From: Desulfotignum sp.
GTDB lineage: Bacteria; Desulfobacterota; Desulfobacteria; Desulfobacterales; Desulfobacteraceae
Assembly (NCBI GenBank): GCA_011390635.1
Contig: JAABSA010000022.1
Span: forward strand, 1 to 63,258
Direction of reading: 5' to 3'
Length of the DNA: 63,258 nucleotides
Shown one piece after another: positions 25,817 to 35,521 of this stretch (position 1 is its first letter; every line of letters begins with the position of its first letter). Both the position numbers and the translations under genes were made by a program. The notes beneath the pieces were generated by a model. The model was not told the DNA's origin. It ran no database searches and saw nothing but the letters and a program-made list of their open reading frames with translations.

Positions 25817-27085
25817 TTACAGGTTTGATGACAGGGCCAGCATCTGTTTGTTGATGCCTGCCTGGATGCCGGGATGGACATAGTCATGGGTATGGTCTTC
25901 AAAGGGAAGAAACACCAGTTCGGCCCGCCGGGGGGAAATTTTCAGATCTGTCAGATCCGAAAGATATTCGGCCCTGGGCCGCACCAGGTGTGCCAGGGTG
26001 ATACGGATGCTCTGCACCGCCTCATCCGCGGGCAGGGTCACCGGCACATGGATATTTTTGCGGATTAGCTGGTCCACGCCGGGGGCCGGCTGTTCCAGGG
26101 TCAGCCGGGCAGACAGGCGCAGAAAAATCCGGGGCCGGATCTTGAAGGCGGGTGCCCAGAAAAAAGGTATCCGGTTTTCAAGATCTGCCGGAACGGTACC
26201 GGGCAGGTTGGCCAGCCGGACCAGGTCTGCCATGGATGCCAGGGGCAGGCCTGGGATGTCTGCCGTGATTTTCCAGAACGGGACCATCACATCGGTGTCA
26301 TGACCGGGCCCGACACAGCTGAAATGGATTTTTTTCAGGTGCCGGTCCCGGGGTTTCCACAGGGTGCTGCAGTTTGAGCAGATCAAGACCAGAGAATCAT
26401 TGCTGCCTTCCAGGTCCCAGCCGCAGGAAGGGCAGATACCGGCCACAAAAAGGGTTTGTTTTTCCGGCCGGCAGTCCGGCAGATCATCCAACGCGATATC
26501 AATGCCTGCAGCCGCCCGGGTGGGTCGGTTCAGGACGGCATCCACGAGGATGCCGTTTTTGTGGTAATACGGGGCAAAAATCAGGCTCAGGGTTTCGCCG
26601 ATATTTTCCGAAAATCCTGGGCCCACCAGGCCTTTTTTACGGGATAAGCGGTTTTGTGCCTGGTCCAGAATGGTGGTGATATCAACCGGCCGGATGAACC
26701 GGCCCCGGGTCCGGGGCGTTACCTGTTTCAATGCCAGTGCCTGTGTACGAAATCCCAGGGATACCGGCAGGTTGGGGAAGGTTCCTGCCAGTGCCAGGGC
26801 GGAAATATCCAGAAACCTGTGGGTCACTCCTTGGGCGGTGCAGGTATAGGATATGCCCTTGAACCGCCAATAGGGCAGAAAAAGCAAATCCCCGTCATCA
26901 GGCGCATCCGGATGGGTCATGGCCTGCTCGGATCTGGCAAACATATACCGGGGAAACCCTTTCTGGCAGATACAGGATTTCACCCGGCAGAAATCACAGG
27001 CAAAAAACCGGGTTTCCTCGTCCAGGACAATGGGTCCCCCGCACTGGGGGCATTGATGGGCGACCTTGAAACTAATGGCGTTCAC
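25817..27085 (-). CDS. Zinc-ribbon protein partner of the SPFH gene
   Basis: About 422 residues if it starts at the GTG at 27085 (VNAISFKVAHQCPQCGGP). That start overlaps the SPFH gene by 14 bases; a start further upstream would merely re-read the SPFH C-terminus in another frame. An N-terminal ribbon (HQCPQCGG ... FFACDFC) is followed by CICQKGFPRYM, a central region and a second ribbon (GICPSCGWD ... LICSNC). No membrane helix is obvious. The sequence is not a family I can name firmly, but it resembles in layout the zinc-ribbon protein of the Bacillus subtilis pspA-ydjGHI operon (YdjG). A role in membrane stress is only an inference from the neighbour. Confidence 0.7.
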   Translation of the reverse strand: MNAISFKVAHQCPQCGGPIVLDEETRFFACDFCRVKSCICQKGFPRYMFARSEQAMTHPDAPDDGDLLFLPYWRFKGISYTCTAQGVTHRFLDISALALAGTFPNLPVSLGFRTQALALKQVTPRTRGRFIRPVDITTILDQAQNRLSRKKGLVGPGFSENIGETLSLIFAPYYHKNGILVDAVLNRPTRAAAGIDIALDDLPDCRPEKQTLFVAGICPSCGWDLEGSNDSLVLICSNCSTLWKPRDRHLKKIHFSCVGPGHDTDVMVPFWKITADIPGLPLASMADLVRLANLPGTVPADLENRIPFFWAPAFKIRPRIFLRLSARLTLEQPAPGVDQLIRKNIHVPVTLPADEAVQSIRITLAHLVRPRAEYLSDLTDLKISPRRAELVFLPFEDHTHDYVHPGIQAGINKQMLALSSNL

Positions 27086-28211
27086 CGCACTGGTTGCAGA
27101 AAACCGCTTCCGGCAGGTTGTCGGCACCGCAATGGGCGCAGATCCGGGTCTGGGGTTTGTGCTGCACCCGGGTGCCGCACCGGGGGCAGAATCGGGTGTT
27201 CGGTGTGATGTTTTTGCCGCACTGGGTGCATTTTTCAAAAATCACCTGCTGGTGTCCGCAAAAGGCGCAGAAATTGGCATCAGCAGGCATGGGGCGGTTG
27301 CATTCCTGGCAGGCGGCAGAGACTGGTGCCTGACCCGGGGCCTGCCCCTCTCCTGTCAGCTGCCGGGCGAACATGCCGGGCAGCATCAGGCCCAGTCCCA
27401 TGCCCATGCCTGCCTGGGCGCCCCCGGCAGCAGTGCCGTCGGGGTTGTCGGCTATCTTTTCCATGGCCATGGCGGTTTTCATCTGCATGAGTTTGTTCAT
27501 GTCGTCAAATACATTCAGGCGGCTTTTGTCGTCAATGGCCTTCTGCACTTCCGGCGGCGGGGTGATGGCATTGATGAACAGCTGGGTCAGGTCCAGGCCG
27601 AACCGGGAAAAATCTTCTCTGAGTCGGACTGCCAGCTCTGTGGATAATTCATCATAACGGGCCGGCAGGTCAAAAATGGTGGCGATTTTTTCTCCGATAT
27701 GGTCATTGAACCGGGAAACCACCACCTGGTTGAGGTAGTCTGCCACGGCTTCAGTGGAAAATATGCCCTGGGTGCCCACCAGGCGGTTGACGAACAGGAC
27801 CGGCTGGACAATTCTGATATTGAACACCCCGAAGGCCCTGAGTCTGACCAGTCCCAGTTCACTGTCCCTGAACGCCACAGGATCACGGGTTCCCCACTTC
27901 AGGTTGACAAAGGTTTTCAGGCTGGTGAAATACACTTCGGCCCGCAGCGGGCTGGTAAATCCCCAGGGCAGGCTGGCAAGTTTGGTCAAAATGGGAATGT
28001 TGGCGGTTTTCAGGGTATGCCGCCCCGGGCCAAATGCCCCTACCGCCTTGCCGTTATAGAAAAAAACAGCGGCCTGGCTTTCCCGGACCACCAGCTGGGC
28101 CCCGTACTTGATATCGGCCGAGCCTTTTTCCGGCAGCCGGTGTACCAGTTCCAGACCGCTGTCGTCAAACCATTCCAGCAGTTCCAGAAAAACAATATTA
28201 TTGGTTCCCAT
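27072..28211 (-). CDS. SPFH-domain protein with C-terminal zinc ribbons (YdjI-like)
   Basis: A 379-residue protein. Residues 1-230 form an SPFH/band-7 domain related to the virion core protein-like subgroup (GAQLVVRESQAAVFFYNGKA, FTSPLRAEVYFTSLKTFVNL, VVVSRFNDHIGEKIATIFDL, GLDLTQLFINAITPPPEVQK). A low-complexity Gly/Met linker (AGGAQAGMGMGLGLMLPGMF) follows. The tail holds three or four CxxC ribbons: ACQECN ... FCAFCG, KCTQCG ... FCPRCG, ICAHCG ... FCNQCG. B. subtilis YdjI has the same design and acts at the membrane with PspA. The ATG has GAGGAGAG six bases upstream. It overlaps the next gene. Confidence 0.85.
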   Translation of the reverse strand: MGTNNIVFLELLEWFDDSGLELVHRLPEKGSADIKYGAQLVVRESQAAVFFYNGKAVGAFGPGRHTLKTANIPILTKLASLPWGFTSPLRAEVYFTSLKTFVNLKWGTRDPVAFRDSELGLVRLRAFGVFNIRIVQPVLFVNRLVGTQGIFSTEAVADYLNQVVVSRFNDHIGEKIATIFDLPARYDELSTELAVRLREDFSRFGLDLTQLFINAITPPPEVQKAIDDKSRLNVFDDMNKLMQMKTAMAMEKIADNPDGTAAGGAQAGMGMGLGLMLPGMFARQLTGEGQAPGQAPVSAACQECNRPMPADANFCAFCGHQQVIFEKCTQCGKNITPNTRFCPRCGTRVQHKPQTRICAHCGADNLPEAVFCNQCGERH

Positions 28212-28327
28212 GGCATCTCTCCTCGTGGATGGCCGGGCATAAACCGCCTGCAACCATGCGTGCCCGGTGAATAAAAAACAGTTTAGCGGCCCGGCTTTTT
28301 TGTGTCAATTGATTGTTTACAAAACCC

Positions 28328-28356
28328 TTGACAATTTTTGCCTCTCATCCCATGAT
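28328..28356 (+). promoter_or_regulatory. Candidate sigma-70 promoter for the SBF-like gene
   Basis: TTGACA at 28328-28333 is followed after 17 bases by CATGAT at 28351-28356, and the start codon lies about 38 bases further on. The -35 box is perfect, the -10 box has 4 of 6 consensus bases. Confidence 0.4.
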
Positions 28357-28394
28357 TCCGGACGTTTTTTAAAACCGTCAACCAGGTGGAGAAA

Positions 28395-29354
28395 ATGATC
28401 AAAAAATACTGGTTTTTCACAGGCATGGCGGGCATGGCCGGAGTGGCGTTTGCCCTGCCGGAAATCGGCGCTGTCATCAAGCAGTATCATATTCTGAATA
28501 TCGGGATTTTTCTGGCGTTTCTGCTGACAGGGTTGTCTTTGGAAACATCCAGTGTATTGGAGCAGATCAAAGATATCAAGGTCCTTTTGGCAGCCCTTTT
28601 TTCCTCTTTGATCTTTTTTCCTGCAGTAGCGTATTATGCAGCCCGGCTGGTAATGGGTGCCTGGCCGGATTTTGTTATGGGGGCTTTGATCATCGGGGCA
28701 GCACCTGTAACCGTTGCCTCGGGCACGGTGATGACCGCGATGGCCCGCGGCAACGTTCCGTTAAGCCTGTTCATCTGCGTGCTGGGTAATTTTGCATCCA
28801 TCCTCACCATTCCGTTCATGCTCAACCTCATCCTTCAGTTTGACAGCACATCCATCCAGCTGCCGGTGGTTCAGATGCTGACCGGATTGACCCTCAAAGT
28901 GCTGGTGCCCACTTTTTTAGGCCAGCTGTTGCGGCCCCGGGTGAAACACCGGCTGCCGCCCCACAAGGCAAAGATTTCTATTTTCAATCAATGTATCGTT
29001 CTTCTGATCATTCTCAATGCCGTTGCCAGTTCTGCGGACCGGATACTGCATCTGGGCCCGGTTTTGTTTCTGGTTTTGGCATTCATGGCAGGACTTCATG
29101 TGTTCATTCTTTTTTTCAACCGGCAGCTGTCCCGAATCATCGGGCTGGATCTGCCTTCAACCGCAGCCTTCACCATCCATACCTCCCAGAAGACCCTGAC
29201 TGTTTCATATCTCGTCTGGGCCGGATATTTTGCCGCAGCCTATCCCATGGCCCTGATCCCGGCCATTGCCTATCATCTGACCCAGATGATCATGGATACC
29301 TTTGCGGCCCGATGGTTTGGAAAGCAGATCCGAAATCAGCAGGACGTTGTTTGA
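28395..29354 (+). CDS. SBF-like (bile acid:Na+ symporter superfamily) membrane protein
   Basis: A 319-residue protein with about ten membrane segments, of the PF13593 SBF-like group: GIFLAFLLTGLSLETSSVLE, GALIIGAAPVTVASGTVMTA, LGNFASILTIPFMLNLI and AAFTIHTSQKTLTVSYLVWA. Relatives include sodium-coupled transporters and putative arsenite or organic-anion carriers; the substrate here is unknown. I choose the ATG at 28395, with ggtggag seven bases upstream. It faces the SPFH gene divergently, with a candidate promoter in between. Confidence 0.86.
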   Translation: MIKKYWFFTGMAGMAGVAFALPEIGAVIKQYHILNIGIFLAFLLTGLSLETSSVLEQIKDIKVLLAALFSSLIFFPAVAYYAARLVMGAWPDFVMGALIIGAAPVTVASGTVMTAMARGNVPLSLFICVLGNFASILTIPFMLNLILQFDSTSIQLPVVQMLTGLTLKVLVPTFLGQLLRPRVKHRLPPHKAKISIFNQCIVLLIILNAVASSADRILHLGPVLFLVLAFMAGLHVFILFFNRQLSRIIGLDLPSTAAFTIHTSQKTLTVSYLVWAGYFAAAYPMALIPAIAYHLTQMIMDTFAARWFGKQIRNQQDVV

Positions 29355-29494
29355 TCAGCAGTATTATTCTTTTGCGGCCATTCGCTGACAGATATCCTGA
29401 TTCCACCGCGGGTACACTTGAATTTATCCGGACAAAATAGTATGTTTGTTTCCGGTACATCATATCAATGTTCAAGCGTAAGGAGGAAGACCCT

Positions 29495-29995
29495 ATGGCA
29501 ACCAAAGACAATCTTGCAGCTGCATTTGCCGGTGAAAGTCAGGCCAACAGAAAATATCTGGCATTTGCCGAAAAAGCGGATAAAGACGGCCTGCCCCAGG
29601 TGGCCAAGCTGTTCCGGGCTGCTGCGGAAGCGGAAACCATTCATGCCCACGCCCACCTGCGGGCCATGGGCGGCATCAAAACCACCCTGGAAAATCTGAA
29701 AGAGGCGGTGGAAGGAGAAGCGCATGAATTCAAGGAAATGTACCCGAAATTTTTAGAACAGGCCAAAAAAGACGGGGACAAAAAAGCGGAATTCTCCTTT
29801 GCCTATGCACTTGCCGTGGAAGAAATTCACCATGGTCTATATGAAAAAGCCCTGGCATCTGTCAAAGAGGGCAAAGACCTGAAAGAGGCTGCAGTTTACG
29901 TGTGCCCGGTCTGCGGCAATACGGTGGAAAACAAGATACCGGACATCTGTCCGGTCTGCAGCATACCCGGGGAAAAATTCGTCGAGATTTCATGA
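29495..29995 (+). CDS. Rubrerythrin
   Basis: A 166-residue rubrerythrin, the second in the window. The ferritin-like domain has GESQANRKYLAFAEKADKDG, EAETIHAHAHL, EGEAHEFKEMYPKF and AVEEIHHGLYEKAL; the C-terminal rubredoxin knuckles are VYVCPVCGNTV and ICPVCSIPGEKF. It would reduce peroxide in the cytoplasm. It shares layout with the protein at 2475-2993 but has a clear SD (aaggagga) and is probably the main expressed copy. I start at the ATG at 29495 that follows this SD. Confidence 0.94.
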   Translation: MATKDNLAAAFAGESQANRKYLAFAEKADKDGLPQVAKLFRAAAEAETIHAHAHLRAMGGIKTTLENLKEAVEGEAHEFKEMYPKFLEQAKKDGDKKAEFSFAYALAVEEIHHGLYEKALASVKEGKDLKEAAVYVCPVCGNTVENKIPDICPVCSIPGEKFVEIS

Positions 29996-30075
29996 TCGAT
30001 CCTTTCATGGGCCATGGTACCCATGGCCCATGAATTTTTCAAACCGATGACATGCGTGTTTTTGTAACTGGGTTT

Positions 30076-30220
30076 TCAGATAATTCTGTTCACGCCGGTG
30101 GCAATATTGAAGCAGTAATCCCCCATCTTTTCATAATGACGGTTTACAGATATCAAGGATAAAGACGGGTCCTTTGGGTATTCCTGCTGGGACGGCCTGA
30201 TGCTGTTACCTTCCCAAGCC
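30076..30220 (-). pseudogene. Fragment resembling the C-terminus of PhoU
   Basis: The minus strand reads SLISVNRHYEKMGDYCFNIA TGVNRII and stops. It matches the last helix of PhoU-type proteins (pattern R-x-E-R-I-x-D-H-x-x-N-I-A). The coding frame fades upstream where it enters the end of the sensor-kinase gene in another frame, so only the 3' end of a PhoU-like gene survives. Identification rests on one motif. Confidence 0.4.
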
Positions 30221-30226
30221 ATTGCA

Positions 30227-32767
30227 TCACACGGGCAAAACCGGCTTTGACATGGCCAGCATTTCCTGGACTTTGCAGGCAAGTTCCTGGAGAGAAAACG
30301 GTTTTTGGAGAAAGGGAACTCCCTGGTCCAACACCCCTTGATGTGCGATCACATTGGCGGTATAGCCGGAGGTGAATAGAACTCTGATATCCGGATCAAG
30401 GCGGATTATTTGTGCGGCCAGATCTTTGCCGTTCATTTCCGGCATGACCACATCCGTGATTAACAGGGCGATGGTGCCGGCATGGGTTCTGCACGTCAGC
30501 AGGGCCTGGCTGGGTCCGGCTGCCGTCAGTACGTTGTAGTTGAGCTGTTCCAGCATGGACTGGAGCAGTTCCAGGTTGGGTTGTTCATCTTCTACGATCA
30601 GGATGGTTTCCTGGTTTCCAATTGGCGTTTCCGGAGTTTTGGATGGGCGGTTATCGGTGGATGGGCCGCTATGAGGGGGGATATAAATTCTGAAGATGGT
30701 ACCCTGGCCGGGTTCGCTGTAAACATGAATGAACCCGTTGTTTTGTTTGATAATGCCGTACACCGTGGACAAACCCAGTCCGGTGCCTTGTCCTTTTTGT
30801 TTGGTGGTGAAAAACGGTTCAAACAGATTTTCCCGGGTATGCCTATCCATGCCGCAGCCATTATCACTGACGGCCAGCAGAACATAATGGCCGGGAAGAA
30901 AACCCGCATGATTTTGGCAGTAGGTTTTATCAAAATATACCATATCTGTTTCAATGGTGATTTTTCCCACATCCGCAATGGCATCCCGGGCATTTATACA
31001 CAGGTTGGCCAGGATCTGGTCTATCTGGGAGGGATCCATTTTCAGCGGCTGTATTTTTTTGCCCGGTTTCCAGACCAGATCAATGTTTTCACCAATGACC
31101 CGGCGCAGCATCTGGAGCATTCCTTCCACGGTCTGGTTGGTATCAAGCACCCGGGGGGAAACGGTCTGTTTTCTGGCAAACGCCAGTAATTGCCGGGTAA
31201 TGCCGGCGGAGCGGGTAGCTGCATGATGGATTTTTTTCAGCCTGGCATGAAGACGATCAGCAGGGTCAAGGTTTTTCAGGGCCAGTTCTGAATACCCGAG
31301 AATAACGTTGAGCATATTATTGAAATCATGGGCCACACCACCGGCCAGCCTTCCCACTGATTCCATTTTCTGGGCCTGCAGCATCTGTTCCTGGAGTTCT
31401 TTTTGTTCAGCCTGTGCCTGTTTGCGCTGGGTTATATCCTCGAACACGGTGGCAAAATGATTCTTGGCCGGACAGAATGCGGTGATGCGGAAATGCTTTT
31501 CCATGGGGGCATAATGGGTATCAAAACGGGTGGGTTTCCCGGTGGCAGCCACATTGGCAAAAATATCCAGATAAGGGGCATTGTCTGTTTTATAAATATC
31601 GGTGGCTTTTTGTCCCCGGATCTGTCCGGCCTGCAGGCCGGTGATGGCTTCATACGCCGGATTGACATCCAGCAGTACATAGTTTACCGCCTTGCCTGAT
31701 GCATCATACACCAATTGATGCAGGGCCATTCCTTCTCTCATGGAAGTGTAGAGGCTGCGGAATTTTTCTTCGCTTTTCCGCAGCGCAGCTTCCATCTGGA
31801 CACGGTCGCTTATGTCACGCATGATGGTGGAAAAATATGCGAGACTCCCGCCGGCTGAAAAATGTCCCAGGATTACCTGGGATACGGGAATCTGACGGCC
31901 GTCACGGTGACGTATTGCGGTTTCTCCTTTCCAGAGGCCTTGTTGCCCGGCCCTGGGCAGCCCCTCTGATGTGATATGTTCCAGCACCCAGTCCGGATGG
32001 AGGTCATCAATCAGCTGGTTTTTCAGGGGTTCGGTTTTGTCCCATCCTGCCATGTGCCGGCCGGCCTGGTTCAGATAGGTCAGCCTGCCATCCGGTGTGG
32101 CCGTGTAAACCAGGTCACTGGTATTTTCCAGAATGGCGGTTAACCGGGACTGGACCGCCTGGGCATGATGGCGTTTGCGTAAACTGGCCAGCAGGGTTAC
32201 AAAGAGGTTGAGCAGCTCTATCTCCCGGTCTGAATATGGGTGGAACGGTTTTACCGAGTCAAACCCGGCAAAACCTGCCAGCCTCTCATCATCAAAAATG
32301 GGGACCGCAGCCAGGCTTTTTATTTCCTGGGATGCAAGCAAGTGCCGAAGATTCCCATGGGGCAGGGCTGATACATCCGGTATGATCACAGATTCGCCTT
32401 TGCGGTGGGTTTCCACCCATTCGGGAATACCATGAAGCGGGGTTTCCTGAAGATTGTGTATCTGGGGTGTAACCTCCTGTCTGCACCATTCATAGGTGTT
32501 CATCCCTATGTTTTTGTCAAAGTCATAGTCAAAAATATAGGCCCGGTCCGCACCCACGAATTCACCTATAATGGACAGGGAAGACTGAATAGCCTCTCTT
32601 GTTCTGTCCAGGGGGGTATTGATACAGTCGGCTGCAATTTTGATCAGAATCTTTTGTGTCTGTTTCTGGTGTTCAAAATTTTCTTTGGCCTGATGGTAAT
32701 CGGATGCGGTCTGTTCCAATTGTTGAATCCGTTTTTTCAGTATGTCATAGGTGAAATTTTCTGCCAT
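30227..32767 (-). CDS. Hybrid sensor histidine kinase (GAF-PAS-PAS-HisKA-HATPase-REC)
   Basis: An 846-residue cytoplasmic protein without membrane segments. It has a short N-terminal helix ([13 protein letters not shown]), a GAF domain (residues about 40-195, with [12 protein letters not shown] and [20 protein letters not shown]), two PAS domains (about 205-325 and 335-455), and a HisKA domain with [20 protein letters not shown] around residue 485. The HATPase has [17 protein letters not shown] and [16 protein letters not shown] receiver domain ends it ([38 protein letters not shown]). All catalytic boxes are intact. The signal and partner are unknown. A fragment of PhoU-like coding sequence follows at the 3' side. 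Confidence 0.92.
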   Translation of the reverse strand: MAENFTYDILKKRIQQLEQTASDYHQAKENFEHQKQTQKILIKIAADCINTPLDRTREAIQSSLSIIGEFVGADRAYIFDYDFDKNIGMNTYEWCRQEVTPQIHNLQETPLHGIPEWVETHRKGESVIIPDVSALPHGNLRHLLASQEIKSLAAVPIFDDERLAGFAGFDSVKPFHPYSDREIELLNLFVTLLASLRKRHHAQAVQSRLTAILENTSDLVYTATPDGRLTYLNQAGRHMAGWDKTEPLKNQLIDDLHPDWVLEHITSEGLPRAGQQGLWKGETAIRHRDGRQIPVSQVILGHFSAGGSLAYFSTIMRDISDRVQMEAALRKSEEKFRSLYTSMREGMALHQLVYDASGKAVNYVLLDVNPAYEAITGLQAGQIRGQKATDIYKTDNAPYLDIFANVAATGKPTRFDTHYAPMEKHFRITAFCPAKNHFATVFEDITQRKQAQAEQKELQEQMLQAQKMESVGRLAGGVAHDFNNMLNVILGYSELALKNLDPADRLHARLKKIHHAATRSAGITRQLLAFARKQTVSPRVLDTNQTVEGMLQMLRRVIGENIDLVWKPGKKIQPLKMDPSQIDQILANLCINARDAIADVGKITIETDMVYFDKTYCQNHAGFLPGHYVLLAVSDNGCGMDRHTRENLFEPFFTTKQKGQGTGLGLSTVYGIIKQNNGFIHVYSEPGQGTIFRIYIPPHSGPSTDNRPSKTPETPIGNQETILIVEDEQPNLELLQSMLEQLNYNVLTAAGPSQALLTCRTHAGTIALLITDVVMPEMNGKDLAAQIIRLDPDIRVLFTSGYTANVIAHQGVLDQGVPFLQKPFSLQELACKVQEMLAMSKPVLPV

Positions 32768-33052
32768 GGTGGTATCCTAAGGGGGGTGATTTCCAAAACG
32801 GTTTTCAGCGCAAAGGCCAATGTATTTTTTTGCTTGCTGTCATGGGTGTCATATATAATGGCATGTTAATGATTTCAAGACATAAACCGGTTTTGTTGCA
32901 TGGCGTTGGTAAATAGTCTTGAATCCGGCCGGTATATTTTTTATAGTTCAGTGTCATATGCTTTTACCGTTTTTTATCGAGGCGTTTACGTGATCATGGA
33001 GCCCTCCCCCTGGTTTCCCTGGCTTGGGGGCGGACAGAAACAAGGAGGAACG
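32768..33052. other. Upstream region of fumC with a candidate promoter
   Basis: The divergent gap between the kinase and fumC. A TATAAT at 32854-32859 follows a poor -35 (ttgctt at 32830) with 18-base spacing. No hairpin is seen. A frame extending fumC upstream to 32900 is present, but the SD and homology support the start at 33053. Confidence 0.35.
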
Positions 33053-34444
33053 ATGGCCACACGATCTGAAAAAGATACCATGGGAGAGGTCCTTGTACCG
33101 GAAAATGTATATTGGGGGGCCCAGACCCAGCGGTCTCTGCAATATTTCAACATCGGCGAAGAACGGATGCCCCTCCCCGTGATCCGGGCCTTCGGGTATC
33201 TGAAGAAAGCCGCGGCAAAGGTCAATGGGAACTTCGGGCTGCTGTCCCGAACAAAAGAACAGCTTATCGTTCAGGTCAGTGATGAAATCATCCAGGGCCG
33301 CCTGGATGACCACTTTCCCTTACAGGTGTGGCAGACCGGGTCCGGCACCCAGACCAACATGAATGTCAACGAGGTGATTGCCAACCGGGCCCGTGAACTG
33401 GCAGGCAGGGCAGAGGACCGGAAAATTTTGGTGCTGCATCCCAATGATGATGTCAACAAATCCCAGTCCTCCAATGATGCATTTCCTGCGGCCATGCACA
33501 TGGCAGCCTATGCCATGCTGGCCGAAACCACCCTTCCCGGAGTAGAGGCCCTGCACCAGGGCCTTTTACACAAAAGCCGGGAATGGGAATCCATTGTCAA
33601 GATCGGCCGGACCCATTTCATGGATGCGGTGCCCCTGACCCTGGGCCAGGAATTTTCCGGGTATGCAGCCATGCTGGAACAGGGCATCAATTCGGTAACC
33701 CGGAACATGAAGCTTTTGACGGAACTGGCGCTGGGCGGTACCGTGGTGGGAACAGGCCTGAACAGCCCCAGGGGGTTTGATGTAAAGGTGGCGGCTGAAA
33801 TCGCCGGTCTTACCGGCCACCCCTTTGTGCCGGCCCCCAATAAATTTGCCGCCCTGGCGGCCCATGACAGCCTGGTGGCATGCCACGGTGCCCTGAAAAC
33901 CTTGGCTGTCAGCCTCATGAAGATCGCCAATGATATCCGGATGCTGGGGTCCGGTCCCAGGTGCGGTATCGGCGAGCTGCAGCTGCCGGCCAATGAACCG
34001 GGATCTTCCATCATGCCGGGCAAGGTCAATCCCACCCAGGCGGAGGCGGTGACCATGGTGTGTGCCCAGGTCATGGGCAATGACACCACCTTGTCTGTGG
34101 CCGGATCATCCGGACATTTTGAACTCAATGTATTCAAACCGGTGATTATTTACAATTTTCTGCAGTCTGCCCGGCTGTTGGGAGATGCAGCGGCCTCGTT
34201 TCAAAAAAACTGTATTCAGGGGCTTTTGCCCAACAAAAAGACCATCCAGGCCCATCTGAAAAATTCCTTGATGCTGGTCACTGCCCTGGCCCCTGAATTC
34301 GGGTATGACAAGGCCGCGGTGATCGCCAAAAAAGCCCATGCTGAAGGCATTACCCTGGAACAGGCCGCTGTTGATCTGGGGTACCTGACCACAGCGCAAT
34401 TTCATCAGCTGGTGGATCCCAGTGCCATGACCCGGCCTTTTTGA
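33053..34444 (+). CDS. fumC: Fumarate hydratase, class II
   Basis: A 463-residue fumarase that interconverts fumarate and malate. The class II signature [20 protein letters not shown] is present, as are [39 protein letters not shown] and [20 protein letters not shown]. It is oxygen-stable and works as a cytosolic tetramer. I start at the ATG at 33053, preceded by AAGGAGGA; the N-terminus then reads [18 protein letters not shown] as in homologues. The gene is transcribed alone. In a sulfate reducer it may serve the citric acid cycle or a part of it. Confidence 0.95.
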   Translation: MATRSEKDTMGEVLVPENVYWGAQTQRSLQYFNIGEERMPLPVIRAFGYLKKAAAKVNGNFGLLSRTKEQLIVQVSDEIIQGRLDDHFPLQVWQTGSGTQTNMNVNEVIANRARELAGRAEDRKILVLHPNDDVNKSQSSNDAFPAAMHMAAYAMLAETTLPGVEALHQGLLHKSREWESIVKIGRTHFMDAVPLTLGQEFSGYAAMLEQGINSVTRNMKLLTELALGGTVVGTGLNSPRGFDVKVAAEIAGLTGHPFVPAPNKFAALAAHDSLVACHGALKTLAVSLMKIANDIRMLGSGPRCGIGELQLPANEPGSSIMPGKVNPTQAEAVTMVCAQVMGNDTTLSVAGSSGHFELNVFKPVIIYNFLQSARLLGDAAASFQKNCIQGLLPNKKTIQAHLKNSLMLVTALAPEFGYDKAAVIAKKAHAEGITLEQAAVDLGYLTTAQFHQLVDPSAMTRPF

Positions 34445-34617
34445 ATTCATATTTCAGGCGGTTTTGAAGCGTTTTTCTTGGATACCGTCACCTGTGGTGC
34501 CCCGGCCTCACACTATTTTAGGGTTTCAAAAACAGTGGATTTATGGTTATACTTGTGGGCAGATAAGGGATAACCCTTGCGCAATCCACATTGTACCGGA
34601 AAGGGGAAAAATGCATT

Positions 34618-34833
34618 ATGGAGCAGTCTGTCACCCTGTTTAAAGGATATCCGTTTACAAAAGGCCAGAAGATCAGGATTGAGGATTCCCCCCGGGCCGG
34701 AGACTGGGAGGTCATAGATGTCACGGATCACAAGGTGACCCTGCGCTGTCCTTTGTCAGGCAAGGAGTTTTCCTGGGGCCGTTTCTGTTACATGGTGGAA
34801 GAAACCACCCGGCCATGGCCGGATACAGACTGA
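34618..34833 (+). CDS. Small hypothetical protein (71 residues)
   Basis: Begins MEQSVTLFKGYPFTKGQKIR with a compact beta-type composition (IEDSPRAGDWEVIDVTDHKV, TLRCPLSGKEFSWGRFCYMV). There is one CPLSG motif and a later Cys; no signal peptide. The ATG at 34618 follows ggaaagggg at a suitable spacing. It sits 16 bases ahead of the RibD/DHFR-like gene and is probably cotranscribed with it. I do not recognise a family. The composition suggests a small beta-barrel or SH3-like fold, an unsupported guess. Confidence 0.6.
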   Translation: MEQSVTLFKGYPFTKGQKIRIEDSPRAGDWEVIDVTDHKVTLRCPLSGKEFSWGRFCYMVEETTRPWPDTD

Positions 34834-34849
34834 CCTGCCGGAGAAGCCC

Positions 34850-35362
34850 ATGGATGTTATTTTATTGATGGCCATGACCCTGGATGGAAAAATTGCCAGA
34901 GGTCATACAGAGCTGGTGAACTGGACCGGAAAACGGGACAAGCAGTATTTTGTAAAGGTCACCCGCAAAGCCGGGGTGGTTGTGATGGGATCCAGGACCT
35001 TTGATACCATCGGATATCCCCTGCCGGGGCGCAAAAATATTGTCATGACCCGGGACAAGACCCGGAAAAGTGATGACAAAAACCTTGTATTTACCGACCA
35101 GACCCCGAAGCAGATTGTTGAAGATCTTCAAGCCAGTGGATTTGACCAGGTAGCCATCATCGGTGGATCTGTCGTAAATTCTTTGTTTGCAAAGTCCAAT
35201 CTGATCACCCGGATCCATGTCACCCTGGTGCCGGCAGTCTTCGGCCAGGGTCTGTCCCTGTTTAATACCGATTTGGACCTGTCTTTGGAATATGTGGCAT
35301 CCCGGGAAATCGAAGCAGGTCATCTGCTGCTGATGTATAAGGTGATATATCATGAACGATAA
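34850..35362 (+). CDS. Dihydrofolate-reductase-like / RibD C-terminal family protein
   Basis: A 170-residue NAD(P)H-binding reductase-fold protein: VILLMAMTLDGKIARGHTEL near the start, GVVVMGSRTFDTIGYPLPGR, and QVAIIGGSVVNSLFAKS (the glycine loop). This architecture is shared by the reductase domain of RibD and by DHFR; which reaction it catalyses is not clear, and no riboflavin gene is adjacent. It follows the 71-residue protein and ends where a 34-residue small protein begins in an overlapping frame. Confidence 0.82.
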   Translation: MDVILLMAMTLDGKIARGHTELVNWTGKRDKQYFVKVTRKAGVVVMGSRTFDTIGYPLPGRKNIVMTRDKTRKSDDKNLVFTDQTPKQIVEDLQASGFDQVAIIGGSVVNSLFAKSNLITRIHVTLVPAVFGQGLSLFNTDLDLSLEYVASREIEAGHLLLMYKVIYHER

Positions 35363-35456
35363 AAACAAGACAAAATCACTGTTCAGGCGGTTGCTGGAAT
35401 GGTTTATAAAGGGAAATGAAAAAGCTGCCAAAGATGGCAGTTTCTGTCCCTCCTGA
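35352..35456 (+). CDS. 34-residue small protein
   Basis: ATG to TGA encodes MNDKNKTKSLFRRLLEWFIK followed by GNEKAAKDGSFCPS. The start overlaps the stop of the upstream DHFR-like gene by 11 bases, with aaggtgat as a possible SD. It has a central amphipathic basic helix (SLFRRLLEWFIKGNEKAAK) and a C-terminal Cys-Pro-Ser. Short proteins of this type (basic amphipathic helix, then GxxCPx) occur in Desulfobacteraceae, to my recollection; I cannot cite one. It is too short for the usual gene cut-offs. Confidence 0.5.
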   Translation: MNDKNKTKSLFRRLLEWFIKGNEKAAKDGSFCPS

Positions 35457-35521
35457 GTGCGAAAAACAAAAAAATGACCAGCCGTGGGCTGGACACAAAA
35501 AAATAATATAAAAGGAATGGC

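Noticed and set aside
27086-27238. N-terminal extension of the zinc-ribbon gene
   Set aside because: These codons are the SPFH C-terminus read in another frame; composition (Pro, Ala, Ser) is typical of a shadow.
35478-35505. Hairpin CCAGCC-GTG-GGCTGG with a T-run on the minus strand
   Set aside because: No minus-strand gene lies upstream of it, and the short stem is likely by chance.
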